A model generated the notes under the pieces. That model saw only the letters and a program-made list of their open reading frames with translations. It had not been told where the DNA came from and made no database searches. Source: Labrys wisconsinensis (lineage in GTDB: Bacteria > Pseudomonadota > Alphaproteobacteria > Rhizobiales > Labraceae). Taken from it: 64,000 bases of DNA. The position numbers and the translations under genes were made by a program. The stretch is taken from positions 1 through 64,000 of the forward strand of contig NZ_JAUSVX010000013.1 of the NCBI RefSeq assembly GCF_030814995.1. The letters are read 5' to 3'. Each line of letters opens with the position of its first letter. Within the stretch, counting starts at the first letter, position 1. Positions 53,957 to 62,179 of the stretch are shown here, piece after piece.

Positions 53957-54888
53957 TGGTGCGCTTCCTGCTCATCCGTCTCGGGCGCGCCCTGCTGACC
54001 ATCGCGCTCGTCGTCACCTTCGCCTTCGTGGTGTTGCGGCTGTCGGGCGATCCTGCCCTCATCATCATGAGCAACGAAGCCCCGCCGGAGGCGATCGCGG
54101 CCTTCCGCAAGGCCTGGGGCCTCGATGACCCGATCTGGCTGCAATACATCCATTATTTCGGCGCCATCGCCCAGGGCGAGCTCGGCCGCTCGATGCGCGA
54201 CGGCCGCCCGGCCCTGGAGATCGTGCTGGAACGCGTGCCGGCGACGCTGGCGCTGACCGTGCCGGCGCTGATCCTCAAGATCGGCATCGGCGTGCCGGCG
54301 GGCATCCTGGCGGCGCTGCGCCGGGGCAGCACCGTCGACCGCCTGGTGATGATGGCCGCGGTCGCCGGCTTCGCCGTGCCGAGCTTCGTGCTCGGCCTCG
54401 TGCTCGTCCTGGTCTTTTCCGTGCAGCTCGGCTGGCTTCCCTCCGGCGGGCAGGAGAGCTGGATCCATGCCCTGCTGCCGGTCGTCACGCTGGGCATCGG
54501 CGGCGCGGCCGTGCTGGCCCGCTTCACGCGCAGCGCCATGCTCGAAGTGCTCGGGCAGCCCTATATCCGCACCGCCAGCGCCAAGGGCGTGCCCTGGCCG
54601 GCGGTCGTGCGCGGCCACGCGCTGCCGAATGCGGCGATCCCCACCGTCACCATCATCGGCTTCATGGTCGGCAACCTGATCGCCGGCGCCGTGGTGGTCG
54701 AGAGCGTGTTCTCCTGGCCCGGCGTCGGGCGGCTGCTCGTCGTCTCGGTCGCGAGCCGCGACCTGGCGGTGGTGCAATGCATCCTGCTGCTCGTCGCCTT
54801 CACCATGGTGATCTCGAACCTGGCGGTCGACCTGCTCTACGGCGCGCTCGACCCGCGCCTGCGCGGCGGCGCCGCCGGAGCCCATTGA
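53956..54888 (+). CDS. Peptide-type ABC permease (DppB-like)
   Basis: 310 residues, six membrane helices. MVRFLLIRLGRALLTIALVV is the DppB/OppB start, then LSGDPALIIMSNEAPPEAIA and the ATPase-coupling loop YIRTASAKGVPWPAVVRGHA near residue 200. GAVVVESVFSWPGVGRLL follows near residue 240. The start shares one base with the preceding stop. One base separates it from the next gene. Confidence 0.9.
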   Translation: MVRFLLIRLGRALLTIALVVTFAFVVLRLSGDPALIIMSNEAPPEAIAAFRKAWGLDDPIWLQYIHYFGAIAQGELGRSMRDGRPALEIVLERVPATLALTVPALILKIGIGVPAGILAALRRGSTVDRLVMMAAVAGFAVPSFVLGLVLVLVFSVQLGWLPSGGQESWIHALLPVVTLGIGGAAVLARFTRSAMLEVLGQPYIRTASAKGVPWPAVVRGHALPNAAIPTVTIIGFMVGNLIAGAVVVESVFSWPGVGRLLVVSVASRDLAVVQCILLLVAFTMVISNLAVDLLYGALDPRLRGGAAGAH

Positions 54889-54889
54889 C

Positions 54890-55762
54890 ATGGCCGGGAT
54901 CGAGGCCGCGCCCGCCGCAACGCCCGCGCCGGACAGGCGTGCGCGACGCCGCCGGACCATGCCGGCCCTGGTCCGGCTCGGGCTCGGCTGGATCGCGCTG
55001 GTGATCGCCGTGGCGCTGCTCGCGGACGTCGTCGCGCCATACGGCTTCACCACGCCCGACCTGCGCAACCGGCTCGCCGCGCCCTTGCACCTGCCGCACC
55101 TCATCGGCACCGACGAGCTCGGCCGCGACGTGCTCTCGCGCCTGATCGTCTCGATCCGCGTCTCGCTGCTGGTCGCCTTCGGCGCAACGCTGCTTTCCGC
55201 GGGCTTCGGCACGACCATGGGCTTCCTCGCCGCGCATTTCCGCGGCCGGGTCGAGCAAGTCGTGCTGATGCTGGCGGATTTCCAGGCGGCGATGCCGTTC
55301 CTGATCCTGGCGCTGGCCGTGCTCGCCTTCTTCGGCAACACGCTGACGCTCTTCGTCGGGCTGATGGGGCTCTACGGCTGGGAGCGCTATGCCCGCATCG
55401 CCCGGGGCCTCGCCGTCGCGGCGGGGGCGCAGGGCTATGCCGGCGCCGTCCGGCAGATCGGTGCGGGTCCGCTCCGCGTCTACATCAGGCACATCCTGCC
55501 GAACATCGCCTCGACCCTGATCGTCTCGATGACCCTGACCTTCCCCGAGATCATCCTGATGGAGAGCGGCCTGTCCTTCCTCGGCCTCGGCGTGCAGCCG
55601 CCGATGACGAGCCTCGGCAACATGGTCGGCTATGGCCGCGACTATCTCACGCGCGCCCCCTGGATCATGCTCGCGCCCGCCACCACCATCGTCGTGACCA
55701 CGCTCGCCGTCAGCATCGTCGGCGACTGGCTGCGCGACCGCCTCGACCCCACCCTGCAGTGA
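54890..55762 (+). CDS. Peptide-type ABC permease (DppC-like)
   Basis: 290 residues. A short cytoplasmic N-terminus (about 1-27) precedes LGLGWIALVIAVALLADVVA. LIGTDELGRDVLSRLI near residue 80 is diagnostic for DppC/OppC. The coupling region reads GYAGAVRQIGAGPLRVYIRH near residue 185, and GLSFLGLGVQPPMTSLGNM near residue 225. Last transporter gene; the following phosphohydrolase overlaps its stop if the GTG at 55759 is used. Confidence 0.9.
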   Translation: MAGIEAAPAATPAPDRRARRRRTMPALVRLGLGWIALVIAVALLADVVAPYGFTTPDLRNRLAAPLHLPHLIGTDELGRDVLSRLIVSIRVSLLVAFGATLLSAGFGTTMGFLAAHFRGRVEQVVLMLADFQAAMPFLILALAVLAFFGNTLTLFVGLMGLYGWERYARIARGLAVAAGAQGYAGAVRQIGAGPLRVYIRHILPNIASTLIVSMTLTFPEIILMESGLSFLGLGVQPPMTSLGNMVGYGRDYLTRAPWIMLAPATTIVVTTLAVSIVGDWLRDRLDPTLQ

Positions 55763-55770
55763 GCCCAGCC

Positions 55771-57213
55771 ATGGCCGAAGCCGGCGCCGATCGCATCGTC
55801 ATCTGTGTCTTCGACGGCCTCCGGCCCGATTTCGTCACCCCGGAGCGGATGCCGCATCTTGCCCGTTTCGCCGCCGGCGCGAGCTGGTTCCGCGAGGCGC
55901 GCGGCGTGTTCCCCTCGGTGACGCGCCCGTCGACCGCCTCCATCGCCACGGGCGCGCCGCCGGCCGTGCACGGCATCGTCGGCAACAGCTTCCTGTTCCC
56001 GTCGGTGACCCGCGAGCGGGTGCTCGATCTCGGCCGCGCCGAGGATATCGCCCTCGCCGAACGGGCGACCGGCGGCCGGCTGGTCGATGCCGAGACCTTC
56101 GGCGACGTCCTGGCGCGGGCAGGCCGCCGGCTCGCGGTCGTTCACACCGGCTCGGCCGGCGCCACCCACTGCATCAATCCCCGCGCCCGCGCCAACGGGC
56201 ACTGGACCTTCTCGGTGCTGGGACGCGACTCCTCCCCGACGCCGGAGGCCGTCGACGAGATCGTGGCGCGCTTCGGGCCGCTGCCGCCGCGCACCCTGCC
56301 CCGCTTCGAGGAGACCGACTACGCCGCGCGGGTCTTCACCGAGCATGTGCTGGCCGTGCGCCAGCCGGACGTAGCGCTGATCTGGTTCAACGAGCCCGAC
56401 ACCTCGTTCCATTACCGCTTCCTCGGCTCGCCGGAGACGCTTGCCGTGATCGCGGCGGCCGACGCCGCCTTCGGGCGCATCCTCGACTGGCTCGAGGCGC
56501 AGGCGGACGCAGACCGCACCACGGTGATCGCGATGTCCGACCACGGCCAGATCACCATGGGCGCGGAGCTGGCCTTGTCCGACATGCTGGAGGCCGCCGG
56601 ACACCCCGGCGGCGCCAGCTTCGCCATGACCGGCGGCGACATGGGCGAGATCCGCATCCTGGAGGGCGGGACCGCGCGCCGGGACGCGATCGCGCATTGG
56701 CTGATGGCGCAGGATTTCACGGGCATGCTGTTCTCGCCCGGCCGCAACGAGGTCGAGGGCGTCATTCCCGGCACGTTCGCGCTCTCGCTGGTCGGCCTCG
56801 ACCATGCGCGCGCGCCGGAGCTGGTCTATGTCCTGCGCTCCGACGACCGTCCCGACCGCTTCGGCAATCCCGGCATCGGCATCGTCACGGCCGGCGACGT
56901 GCCGGTCGGCGGCGGCATGCATGGCGGGCTCAATCGCCACGAGCTCAACACCGTCCTGATCGCGCGCGGCCCGGGCTTTGCCGCGGGTGTCCGGGACGGC
57001 CGCCCCTGCGGCATCGTCGACATCGCCCCCACCGTGCTCGACGCCTTCGGCCTGCCGGCCGCGGCGACCATGACCGGGCGCTCGCTGCTCGGGCCCGCAC
57101 CGGAGCCGGCCTTGCCGCGCATCCACGAGACCGGCCAGGGCGGGTTCCGCCAGCAGCTCGCCGTCGCCGAGCGTCCGGGCTCGCGCATCCTGCTCCACGG
57201 CGGGCGCCTCTGA
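55771..57213 (+). CDS. Alkaline phosphatase superfamily phosphohydrolase (NPP/phosphonoacetate-hydrolase type)
   Basis: 480 residues. Bimetal site: D15 in VFDGLRPDF, nucleophile T51 in PSVTRPSTASIATGAPP, D210 and H214 in NEPDTSFHYRF, D257-H258 in SDHGQ, and His384/His390 in MHGGLNRHE. This is the nucleotide pyrophosphatase/phosphodiesterase branch, which also contains phosphonoacetate hydrolase. No signal peptide, so it acts on imported substrate. The GTG at 55759 overlaps the permease stop and would add four residues. Being last in the transporter operon suggests that it processes the imported ligand. Phosphodiester, pyrophosphate or phosphonate cleavage all remain possible. Confidence 0.85.
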   Translation: MAEAGADRIVICVFDGLRPDFVTPERMPHLARFAAGASWFREARGVFPSVTRPSTASIATGAPPAVHGIVGNSFLFPSVTRERVLDLGRAEDIALAERATGGRLVDAETFGDVLARAGRRLAVVHTGSAGATHCINPRARANGHWTFSVLGRDSSPTPEAVDEIVARFGPLPPRTLPRFEETDYAARVFTEHVLAVRQPDVALIWFNEPDTSFHYRFLGSPETLAVIAAADAAFGRILDWLEAQADADRTTVIAMSDHGQITMGAELALSDMLEAAGHPGGASFAMTGGDMGEIRILEGGTARRDAIAHWLMAQDFTGMLFSPGRNEVEGVIPGTFALSLVGLDHARAPELVYVLRSDDRPDRFGNPGIGIVTAGDVPVGGGMHGGLNRHELNTVLIARGPGFAAGVRDGRPCGIVDIAPTVLDAFGLPAAATMTGRSLLGPAPEPALPRIHETGQGGFRQQLAVAERPGSRILLHGGRL

Positions 57214-57250
57214 GACGCATCGCCGACGCCGGACCGGCGCGCTCGCGCCC

Positions 57251-58024
57251 TCATTCGCGCCGGCCGCGGGCGACGACCAGCTGCACCCCGGCGGCCGCGA
57301 GGCGCGCGGGAAAGGGCTCGGGCGGCGGCCGGTCGGTGACCAGCACGTCGATCTCGGCGAGGTCGCCCTGGCCGTAGCGGTCGCTTCGGCCGAATTTCGA
57401 ATGATCGCTCAGCACCATCCGGCGCCGCGCCCGCCGGCGCAGGATCTCGGTGATGGCGGCATGGGCCGCCGTCGGTCCCATCACGCCGTGCTCGGCGTCG
57501 ATCGCCGCCGCCCCGGTGATGGCGAGGTCGAAGAGCCGCCGCTCCAGGAACCGCAGCGCCTCCGGCCCGCCGACGGCATGGGTGTCCGCGTCCACCTCCC
57601 CGCCCGTCAGATGCACCTCGTGCACGCCCCGCCGCAGCGCGACGGCGATGTCGATCATGTTGGTCACGAAGGTCGTGCGCACCGGCAGGTCGGCGAGGCG
57701 GGCCGCCAGCGCCAGCATGGTCGATCCCGCCCCGAGGAAGACATGCGCGCCGGCCGGAACCAGCGGCAGCGCCGCCTCGGCGATGTCGGCCTTCGCGGCG
57801 CCGGCGCGGTCGATGCGCGAGCGCACCGGCGGCAGGGCGGGAGAGGGCAGCGCCACGGCGCCGCCATGGACGCGGCGCAGCAGCCGGCGCTGCTCCAGCG
57901 CGGTGAGGTCGCGCCGGGCGGTCTCCACCGAGATGCCGAGCTCCGCGGCAAGCCCGGCGACCTCGACTTCGCCGCCCCGGGCCAGCCGTTCGAGAATGCG
58001 CTGCCGTCTGGCCGGGGGCAGCAT
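57251..58024 (-). CDS. DeoR-family transcriptional regulator (copy 2)
   Basis: 257 residues from ATG 58024, which has AGGGAGG six bases upstream; an in-frame ATG at 58084 would add 20 residues. HTH: RQRILERLARGGEVEVAGLA, LGISVETARRDLTALEQ, LRRVHGGA. Sensing domain: GAGSTMLALAARL, VTNMIDIAV, GGEVDADTHAVGG and SDHSKFGRSD. It parallels copy 1 block by block and likewise diverges from a family-5 binding protein gene. Confidence 0.9.
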   Translation of the reverse strand: MLPPARRQRILERLARGGEVEVAGLAAELGISVETARRDLTALEQRRLLRRVHGGAVALPSPALPPVRSRIDRAGAAKADIAEAALPLVPAGAHVFLGAGSTMLALAARLADLPVRTTFVTNMIDIAVALRRGVHEVHLTGGEVDADTHAVGGPEALRFLERRLFDLAITGAAAIDAEHGVMGPTAAHAAITEILRRRARRRMVLSDHSKFGRSDRYGQGDLAEIDVLVTDRPPPEPFPARLAAAGVQLVVARGRRE

Positions 58025-58168
58025 GCCGGGCCTCCCTGAGCATTTCCGCCTGCCTGGCCGCCGGCCGGGCGGCAAAGCGGTCATCAGACGGCACGATCAG
58101 TCACATTCTGTCATCCCGGGGTCAAGGGCTCTTCGTACCCCTCTGCCTGTCTGCCAGGGGAGGCCGCG
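58025..58168. promoter_or_regulatory. Divergent control region DeoR copy 2 / binding protein copy 2
   Basis: 144 bases. GATCAGTCACATTCTGTCAT (58099-58118) is the only A/T-richer stretch and a candidate operator/promoter. A loosely similar TCACATT...TGTC order occurs on the minus strand at about 49871-49887 upstream of copy 1. GGGGAGG before 58169 is the ribosome site. Confidence 0.35.
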
Positions 58169-59728
58169 ATGCATCGCATCTCACGACGTACAGTCCTTGC
58201 CGCCGGTGCCGGGGCGGCGGTTCTCGCAGCCGCGCCGGCCGCCGGCGCCGATCCGCGCCGCATCGTCACCGTCGCGTCCCAGTCGCTGCCGCCGACGATG
58301 GAGCCGATGGACACGCCTGGCACGACCTCGGTCTGGTACCGGACCGAGTACAATGTCTTCGAGGGGCTGCTCGGGCTCGACTATCGCAACGCGATGGCGG
58401 TCCGCGGCGCCCTGGCGGAGCGCTGGTCGCGGGTCGACGGCCGCACCTGGGAGTTCGTGCTGCGCCAGGGCGTGGTCTTCCACGACGGGCGCGACCTGAC
58501 GGCGGACGACGTGGTCTTCTCCCTCGGCGAGGAGCGGCTGCTGGGGCCGAATGCCCCCGGCCGGGCAGCGGCAACGGCCTTCCTGCCGACGCTTCAGCGG
58601 GCGGAGAAGATCGATGCCCGCACGGTCCGCCTGATCGCCAACACCGACGATCCGGTGTTCGACCGGCGCATCGCCGCCTGGGGCGGCCAGATCGTCAGCG
58701 CCGCCGCCTTCCGGGCCGCGCCGAGCTGGCAGGCCTGGGCCATGCGGCCGATCGGCACCGGCCCCTACCGGGTCGAAGAGATCCGGCGCGACTACGGCAT
58801 CTCGCTCGCGGCGCACGACGCCTATTGGGGCGGACGGCCGGCCCTGGCCGGGGTGCGCTTCCGCGCCGTGCCGGAGATGGCCGGACGCATCGCCGGCCTC
58901 CTCGCCGGCGACTGGGATATCGCCACCGACATCGCGCCCGACCAGATCCCCGACATCGAGGGCCGGCCGGGCTTCAAGGTGGTCGAGGCGGGCTCGAACG
59001 TGACGCGCATGGTCGTGCTCGACGTCAGGCACAACCCGCAGCTCAAGGACGTCAAGCTCCGCCGCGCCCTCAGCCTCGCCGTCGACCGCAAGCTCCTCGT
59101 CGACTCGATCTGGCTCGGGCGGACCACAGTGCCGAACGGCTTCCAGTCCCCCAGCTACGGGCCGCTCTACGATCCGAAACGACCGGCCCCGGCCTTCGAC
59201 CCCGACCAGGCCAGCCGGCTCGTCCGGGAATCGAGCTATCGCGGCGAGCCGATCGCCCTGCGCATGACCGGCACCTACTACCTCGCCGAGCGGCCGACGA
59301 CGGAGGCGCTGGTGGAGATGTGGCGCACCGTCGGCATCAACGTGACCATCGAGATTGTCGAGAACTATGCCCAGTGGTACCGCCGCCCGGGCTCGGGCAT
59401 GTACAATTATTCCTCCGTCACGCTCTATCCCGATCCGCTCGGCGGCATGATCCGCAATTTCGGTCCGACCGGCGCGGTGCAGACGACCGAGGAAAGCTGG
59501 TCCAACGAGGAGTTCAACGCCCTCGCCCGGGCCATGGCCGCCACCTCCGACGTTGCCGAGCGGCGGCGCATGCACACGCGCATGCTCGACATCCTGGAAT
59601 GGGAGGATCCGCCGATGGTCCTGCTGTTCGAGCAGAACATGTTCTACGGCATCCGGTCCGATCTCGACTGGCGCCCCTATCCCGCGCATCAGATGGATTT
59701 CGGTCCCGGCAACATGAGGGCGTCGTGA
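58169..59728 (+). CDS. Peptide/nickel-type ABC substrate-binding protein (family 5, copy 2)
   Basis: 519 residues. Twin-Arg signal (ISRRTVLAAGAGAAVLAAAP, about 4-25). SBP_bac_5 blocks LAERWSRVDGRTWEFVLRQG, VVFHDGRDLTADDVVFSL, IGTGPYRVEEI and YWGGRPAL. It shares with copy 1 the IVENYAQWYR / MVENWTQIYR region and the ending MDFGPGNMRA. No permease follows, so it probably delivers to the transporter at 52-56 kb. The stop overlaps the next start (TGATG). Confidence 0.88.
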   Translation: MHRISRRTVLAAGAGAAVLAAAPAAGADPRRIVTVASQSLPPTMEPMDTPGTTSVWYRTEYNVFEGLLGLDYRNAMAVRGALAERWSRVDGRTWEFVLRQGVVFHDGRDLTADDVVFSLGEERLLGPNAPGRAAATAFLPTLQRAEKIDARTVRLIANTDDPVFDRRIAAWGGQIVSAAAFRAAPSWQAWAMRPIGTGPYRVEEIRRDYGISLAAHDAYWGGRPALAGVRFRAVPEMAGRIAGLLAGDWDIATDIAPDQIPDIEGRPGFKVVEAGSNVTRMVVLDVRHNPQLKDVKLRRALSLAVDRKLLVDSIWLGRTTVPNGFQSPSYGPLYDPKRPAPAFDPDQASRLVRESSYRGEPIALRMTGTYYLAERPTTEALVEMWRTVGINVTIEIVENYAQWYRRPGSGMYNYSSVTLYPDPLGGMIRNFGPTGAVQTTEESWSNEEFNALARAMAATSDVAERRRMHTRMLDILEWEDPPMVLLFEQNMFYGIRSDLDWRPYPAHQMDFGPGNMRAS

Positions 59729-60591
59729 TGACGCGCTCCGTCCTCGCGCTGATCTCCGACCCGCATCTGTCCGGACGGCGCGCCTATGCCCAGCCGGCCT
59801 GGGACCATCTGCGCGGCACGCTGGCCGAGCTCGCGCCGGCCGCGGTGGTCCTCGCCGGCGACCTCGTGCTCGACGACTGCGACGACGCCGACGACCGCGC
59901 CTTCGCCGCCGAGGCGGTGCATGCGCTGGCACCGACCGTGCTCGCCGTGCCGGGCAACCACGATGTCGGCGACAATGTCGCCGAGCCATGGATGGAGCAA
60001 GCGGTCACATCAGCGCGGGTCGAGGCCTATCGCGCCGCGCATGGGCACGACCGGTTCGCGACCGATCTCGCCGGCTGGCGCATCATCGGGCTCAACGCCC
60101 AGCTGTTCGACACCGGCCTTCCCGGCGAGGGCGAGCAATGGTCCTGGCTCGAGGAGGCCGCGCGCGATGCCGGACGCCGGCCGATCGCCCTGGTGCTGCA
60201 CAAGCCCTTCGCGATCTGGTCGCGATCCGAGGCGGACCAGCCCAATCTCGTCTGCCGGGCGGCGCGCTCACGGCTCGCGGCGGCCATCGGGCCAGCCCGG
60301 CTGCAGCTTGTCGTCTCCGGCCACCTCCATCACCATCGCACGCTCGTGCTGGACGGGACCACCCATGTCTGGCTGCCGAGCGCCACGATGATCGGGCGCG
60401 CCAGCCACGGGCTCGTGCCGTTCGCGCAGCGCGGCCCCGGCTATCTCGCCCTGGCCCTCGACGGAGAGGATGCGAGCTTCGCCCTGGTCGCGACGCCGCC
60501 GGAGCTCGCGGTCGATCCCGAACGGCTCGCCGAACGCTTCGGCGAAGCGCCGCGGACATGGCCGGAACGGCCGGCAGGGAGGGTCCCGTGA
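59728..60591 (+). CDS. Calcineurin-like metallophosphoesterase (second)
   Basis: 287 residues. Motifs in order: ISDPHLSG (D-x-H), LAGDLVLDD, VPGNHDVGD, VLHKPFAIW, VSGHLHHH. Closest in style to GpdQ/CpdA-like phosphodiesterases. The C-terminal ~60 residues (PELAVDPERLAERFGEAP) are an extra helical tail. It is coupled to the binding-protein gene upstream (TGATG) and to the ammonia-lyase downstream (GTGA). It probably removes phosphate or splits a phosphodiester of the imported compound. Confidence 0.86.
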   Translation: MTRSVLALISDPHLSGRRAYAQPAWDHLRGTLAELAPAAVVLAGDLVLDDCDDADDRAFAAEAVHALAPTVLAVPGNHDVGDNVAEPWMEQAVTSARVEAYRAAHGHDRFATDLAGWRIIGLNAQLFDTGLPGEGEQWSWLEEAARDAGRRPIALVLHKPFAIWSRSEADQPNLVCRAARSRLAAAIGPARLQLVVSGHLHHHRTLVLDGTTHVWLPSATMIGRASHGLVPFAQRGPGYLALALDGEDASFALVATPPELAVDPERLAERFGEAPRTWPERPAGRVP

Positions 60592-61814
60592 AGATCAGCG
60601 AGGTGCGCTTCGCCAAGGGCAGCGCCGGCCATTTCCACATCGATGCCGCGGCAATCCGGGCCGGCGCCGTGCCGGACGGCTTCGACTGGCGGGGCGCGGC
60701 GCTGACGCCGGGCTTCTCGCGCATCGTCGAGCCCGCCGAGAGCCTCTCGGTCCTGCTCGTGCTGGAGGACGGCCTGGTCGGCTTCGGGGATTGCGTCGAC
60801 GTGGCCTATGCCGGCTCGGGCGGCCGCGAGCCGCCCTTCCTTCCCGACCGCGTGCTGCCGCGGCTCGGCGCCACCCTGCGCGAGCGTTTCATCGGCGCGG
60901 AGATTGCGGCGTGGCGGGCGCTGGCGACGGGCTTCGATGCCGCCGACGCCGACGGCGCCCGCTGGCCGGCCGCCGTCCGCTACGGCGTGGGCCAGGCGCT
61001 GCTGCATGCCGCGTCGCTGGCGCAGCGCCGGCCGATGGCCGGCCTGATCGCCGAAGCTTATGGCCTGGCGCCGCCGCGCGAAGCGCCGCCCCTGCTGGCC
61101 GCCGCCGGCCTGGACGACCGGGACACGCTGGACCGCCTGATCCTCAAGCGGGTGGAGGTGCTGCCGCACAGCTTCGTCACCGATCTCGACCGGCATCTCG
61201 GACCGGGCGGGGACGCGCTCGTCGGGCATGTCGGCCGCGTCGCCGCGCGCGTGGCGCAGCTCGGCGGCGAGGCCTATCGGCCGACCCTGCAGTTCGACAT
61301 GAGCGGCCATCTCGGACGGCTGTTCCCTGCGCCGGACGGGCGGCTCGCCGACTTCCTCGAGCGCCTCGCCGACGCCGCCGCTCCCCTGGCGCTGCGGATC
61401 GAGTGTCCCTGGCTGGCGGCGAGCCGCGCCGCGCAGATCGAGATCTATGCCGAGCTGACCGCGACAATGCGCCGGCGCGGGCGTGCGCTGCGCATCGGCG
61501 CCGACGAATGGTGCAACACGCTCGACGACTTCGCGGCCTTCGCCGCGGCCGGCGCCGGCGACTATCTCCACGTCAAGATGCCGGATCTCGGCTGCATCAC
61601 CAACAGCATGGCGGCCGTGTCGACCTGCCGCGACAGGGGCATGGAGGTCTTGCTGGGCGGCAGCGCCAACGAGACCGACCAGTCGGCCCGCGTCAGCGCC
61701 CATATCGGGCTGGCGTTCCGCCCCGAGGTCATGCTCGCCAAGCCCGGCCTGGGCGGGGACGAAGCGCTGACGATCATGCGCAACGAGATGGCAAGGGCGC
61801 TGGCGCTGGGGTGA
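60588..61814 (+). CDS. mal: 3-Methylaspartate ammonia-lyase (enolase superfamily)
   Basis: 408 residues. Converts L-threo-3-methylaspartate to mesaconate and ammonia. N-terminus ISEVRFAKGSAGHFHIDAAA and LVLEDGLVGFGDCV, VAYAGSGGREPPFLPD match methylaspartase. Catalytic and metal residues fall within one position of the clostridial enzyme: H194 (LPHSFV), D237 (FDMSG), E272 (RIECPW), D306 (GADEWCNT) and K330 (HVKMPDLG). GTG start at 60588 overlaps the phosphoesterase stop, with GGGAGGG upstream. No glutamate mutase gene is nearby, so its substrate source is unclear and it may act on another amino acid. The stop is followed 17 bases later by the dispersed repeat. Confidence 0.9.
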   Translation: MKISEVRFAKGSAGHFHIDAAAIRAGAVPDGFDWRGAALTPGFSRIVEPAESLSVLLVLEDGLVGFGDCVDVAYAGSGGREPPFLPDRVLPRLGATLRERFIGAEIAAWRALATGFDAADADGARWPAAVRYGVGQALLHAASLAQRRPMAGLIAEAYGLAPPREAPPLLAAAGLDDRDTLDRLILKRVEVLPHSFVTDLDRHLGPGGDALVGHVGRVAARVAQLGGEAYRPTLQFDMSGHLGRLFPAPDGRLADFLERLADAAAPLALRIECPWLAASRAAQIEIYAELTATMRRRGRALRIGADEWCNTLDDFAAFAAAGAGDYLHVKMPDLGCITNSMAAVSTCRDRGMEVLLGGSANETDQSARVSAHIGLAFRPEVMLAKPGLGGDEALTIMRNEMARALALG

Positions 61815-61831
61815 GCGGGTTCGCGCCGCTG

Positions 61832-61932
61832 AGCAGGTTCTCCAGAACCTGCCTACACGTCAATAACCTGAGCAGCGTTGATTTTGCATGGAGAATGCAA
61901 AGTCAATTCGTGGCTTAAGCCACGAGAAGCTG
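61832..61932 (+). repeat. Dispersed 101-bp three-hairpin repeat, copy B
   Basis: Inverted relative to copy A (8171-8271) with about eight differences. Hairpins: GCAGGTTC/GAACCTGC, TTGATTTTGCAT/ATGCAAAGTCAA and a GTGGCTTAAGCCAC palindrome. It lies just behind the ammonia-lyase stop. The same hairpin faces the gene as in copy A. Confidence 0.85.
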
Positions 61933-61979
61933 GTTAGGCGTCGTCCACAAATAAGTGCTTCAGATGATATGGGCGCGAT

Positions 61980-62128
61980 CCCCTCTCCCGGCTGGGAGAG
62001 GGGCAGGGGTGAGGGTCTGAACGCATCACCAACAAAATGCAGGCTCAAGCAACGGCAGGTAAAACGCTCCACTCTTTCTGGTAAAGCTCAGTCCCTCACC
62101 CCTGCCCCTCTCCCAGCCGGGAGAGGGG
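61980..62128. repeat. Perfect 36-bp inverted repeat pair
   Basis: 61980-62015 is the exact reverse complement of 62093-62128, with 77 bases between. Each arm contains its own palindrome CCCCTCTCCC-GGCT-GGGAGAGGGG followed by CAGGGGTGAGGG. This CCCTCACCCCTGCCCCTCTCCC motif is a widespread intergenic repeat in proteobacterial genomes. The pair can form one large stem-loop or two small ones. Confidence 0.95.
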
Positions 62129-62179
62129 TTCCCCGCGCTACTTCGATTCAGTTATTCGCCAACGCTTCCTTAGGGCCGC

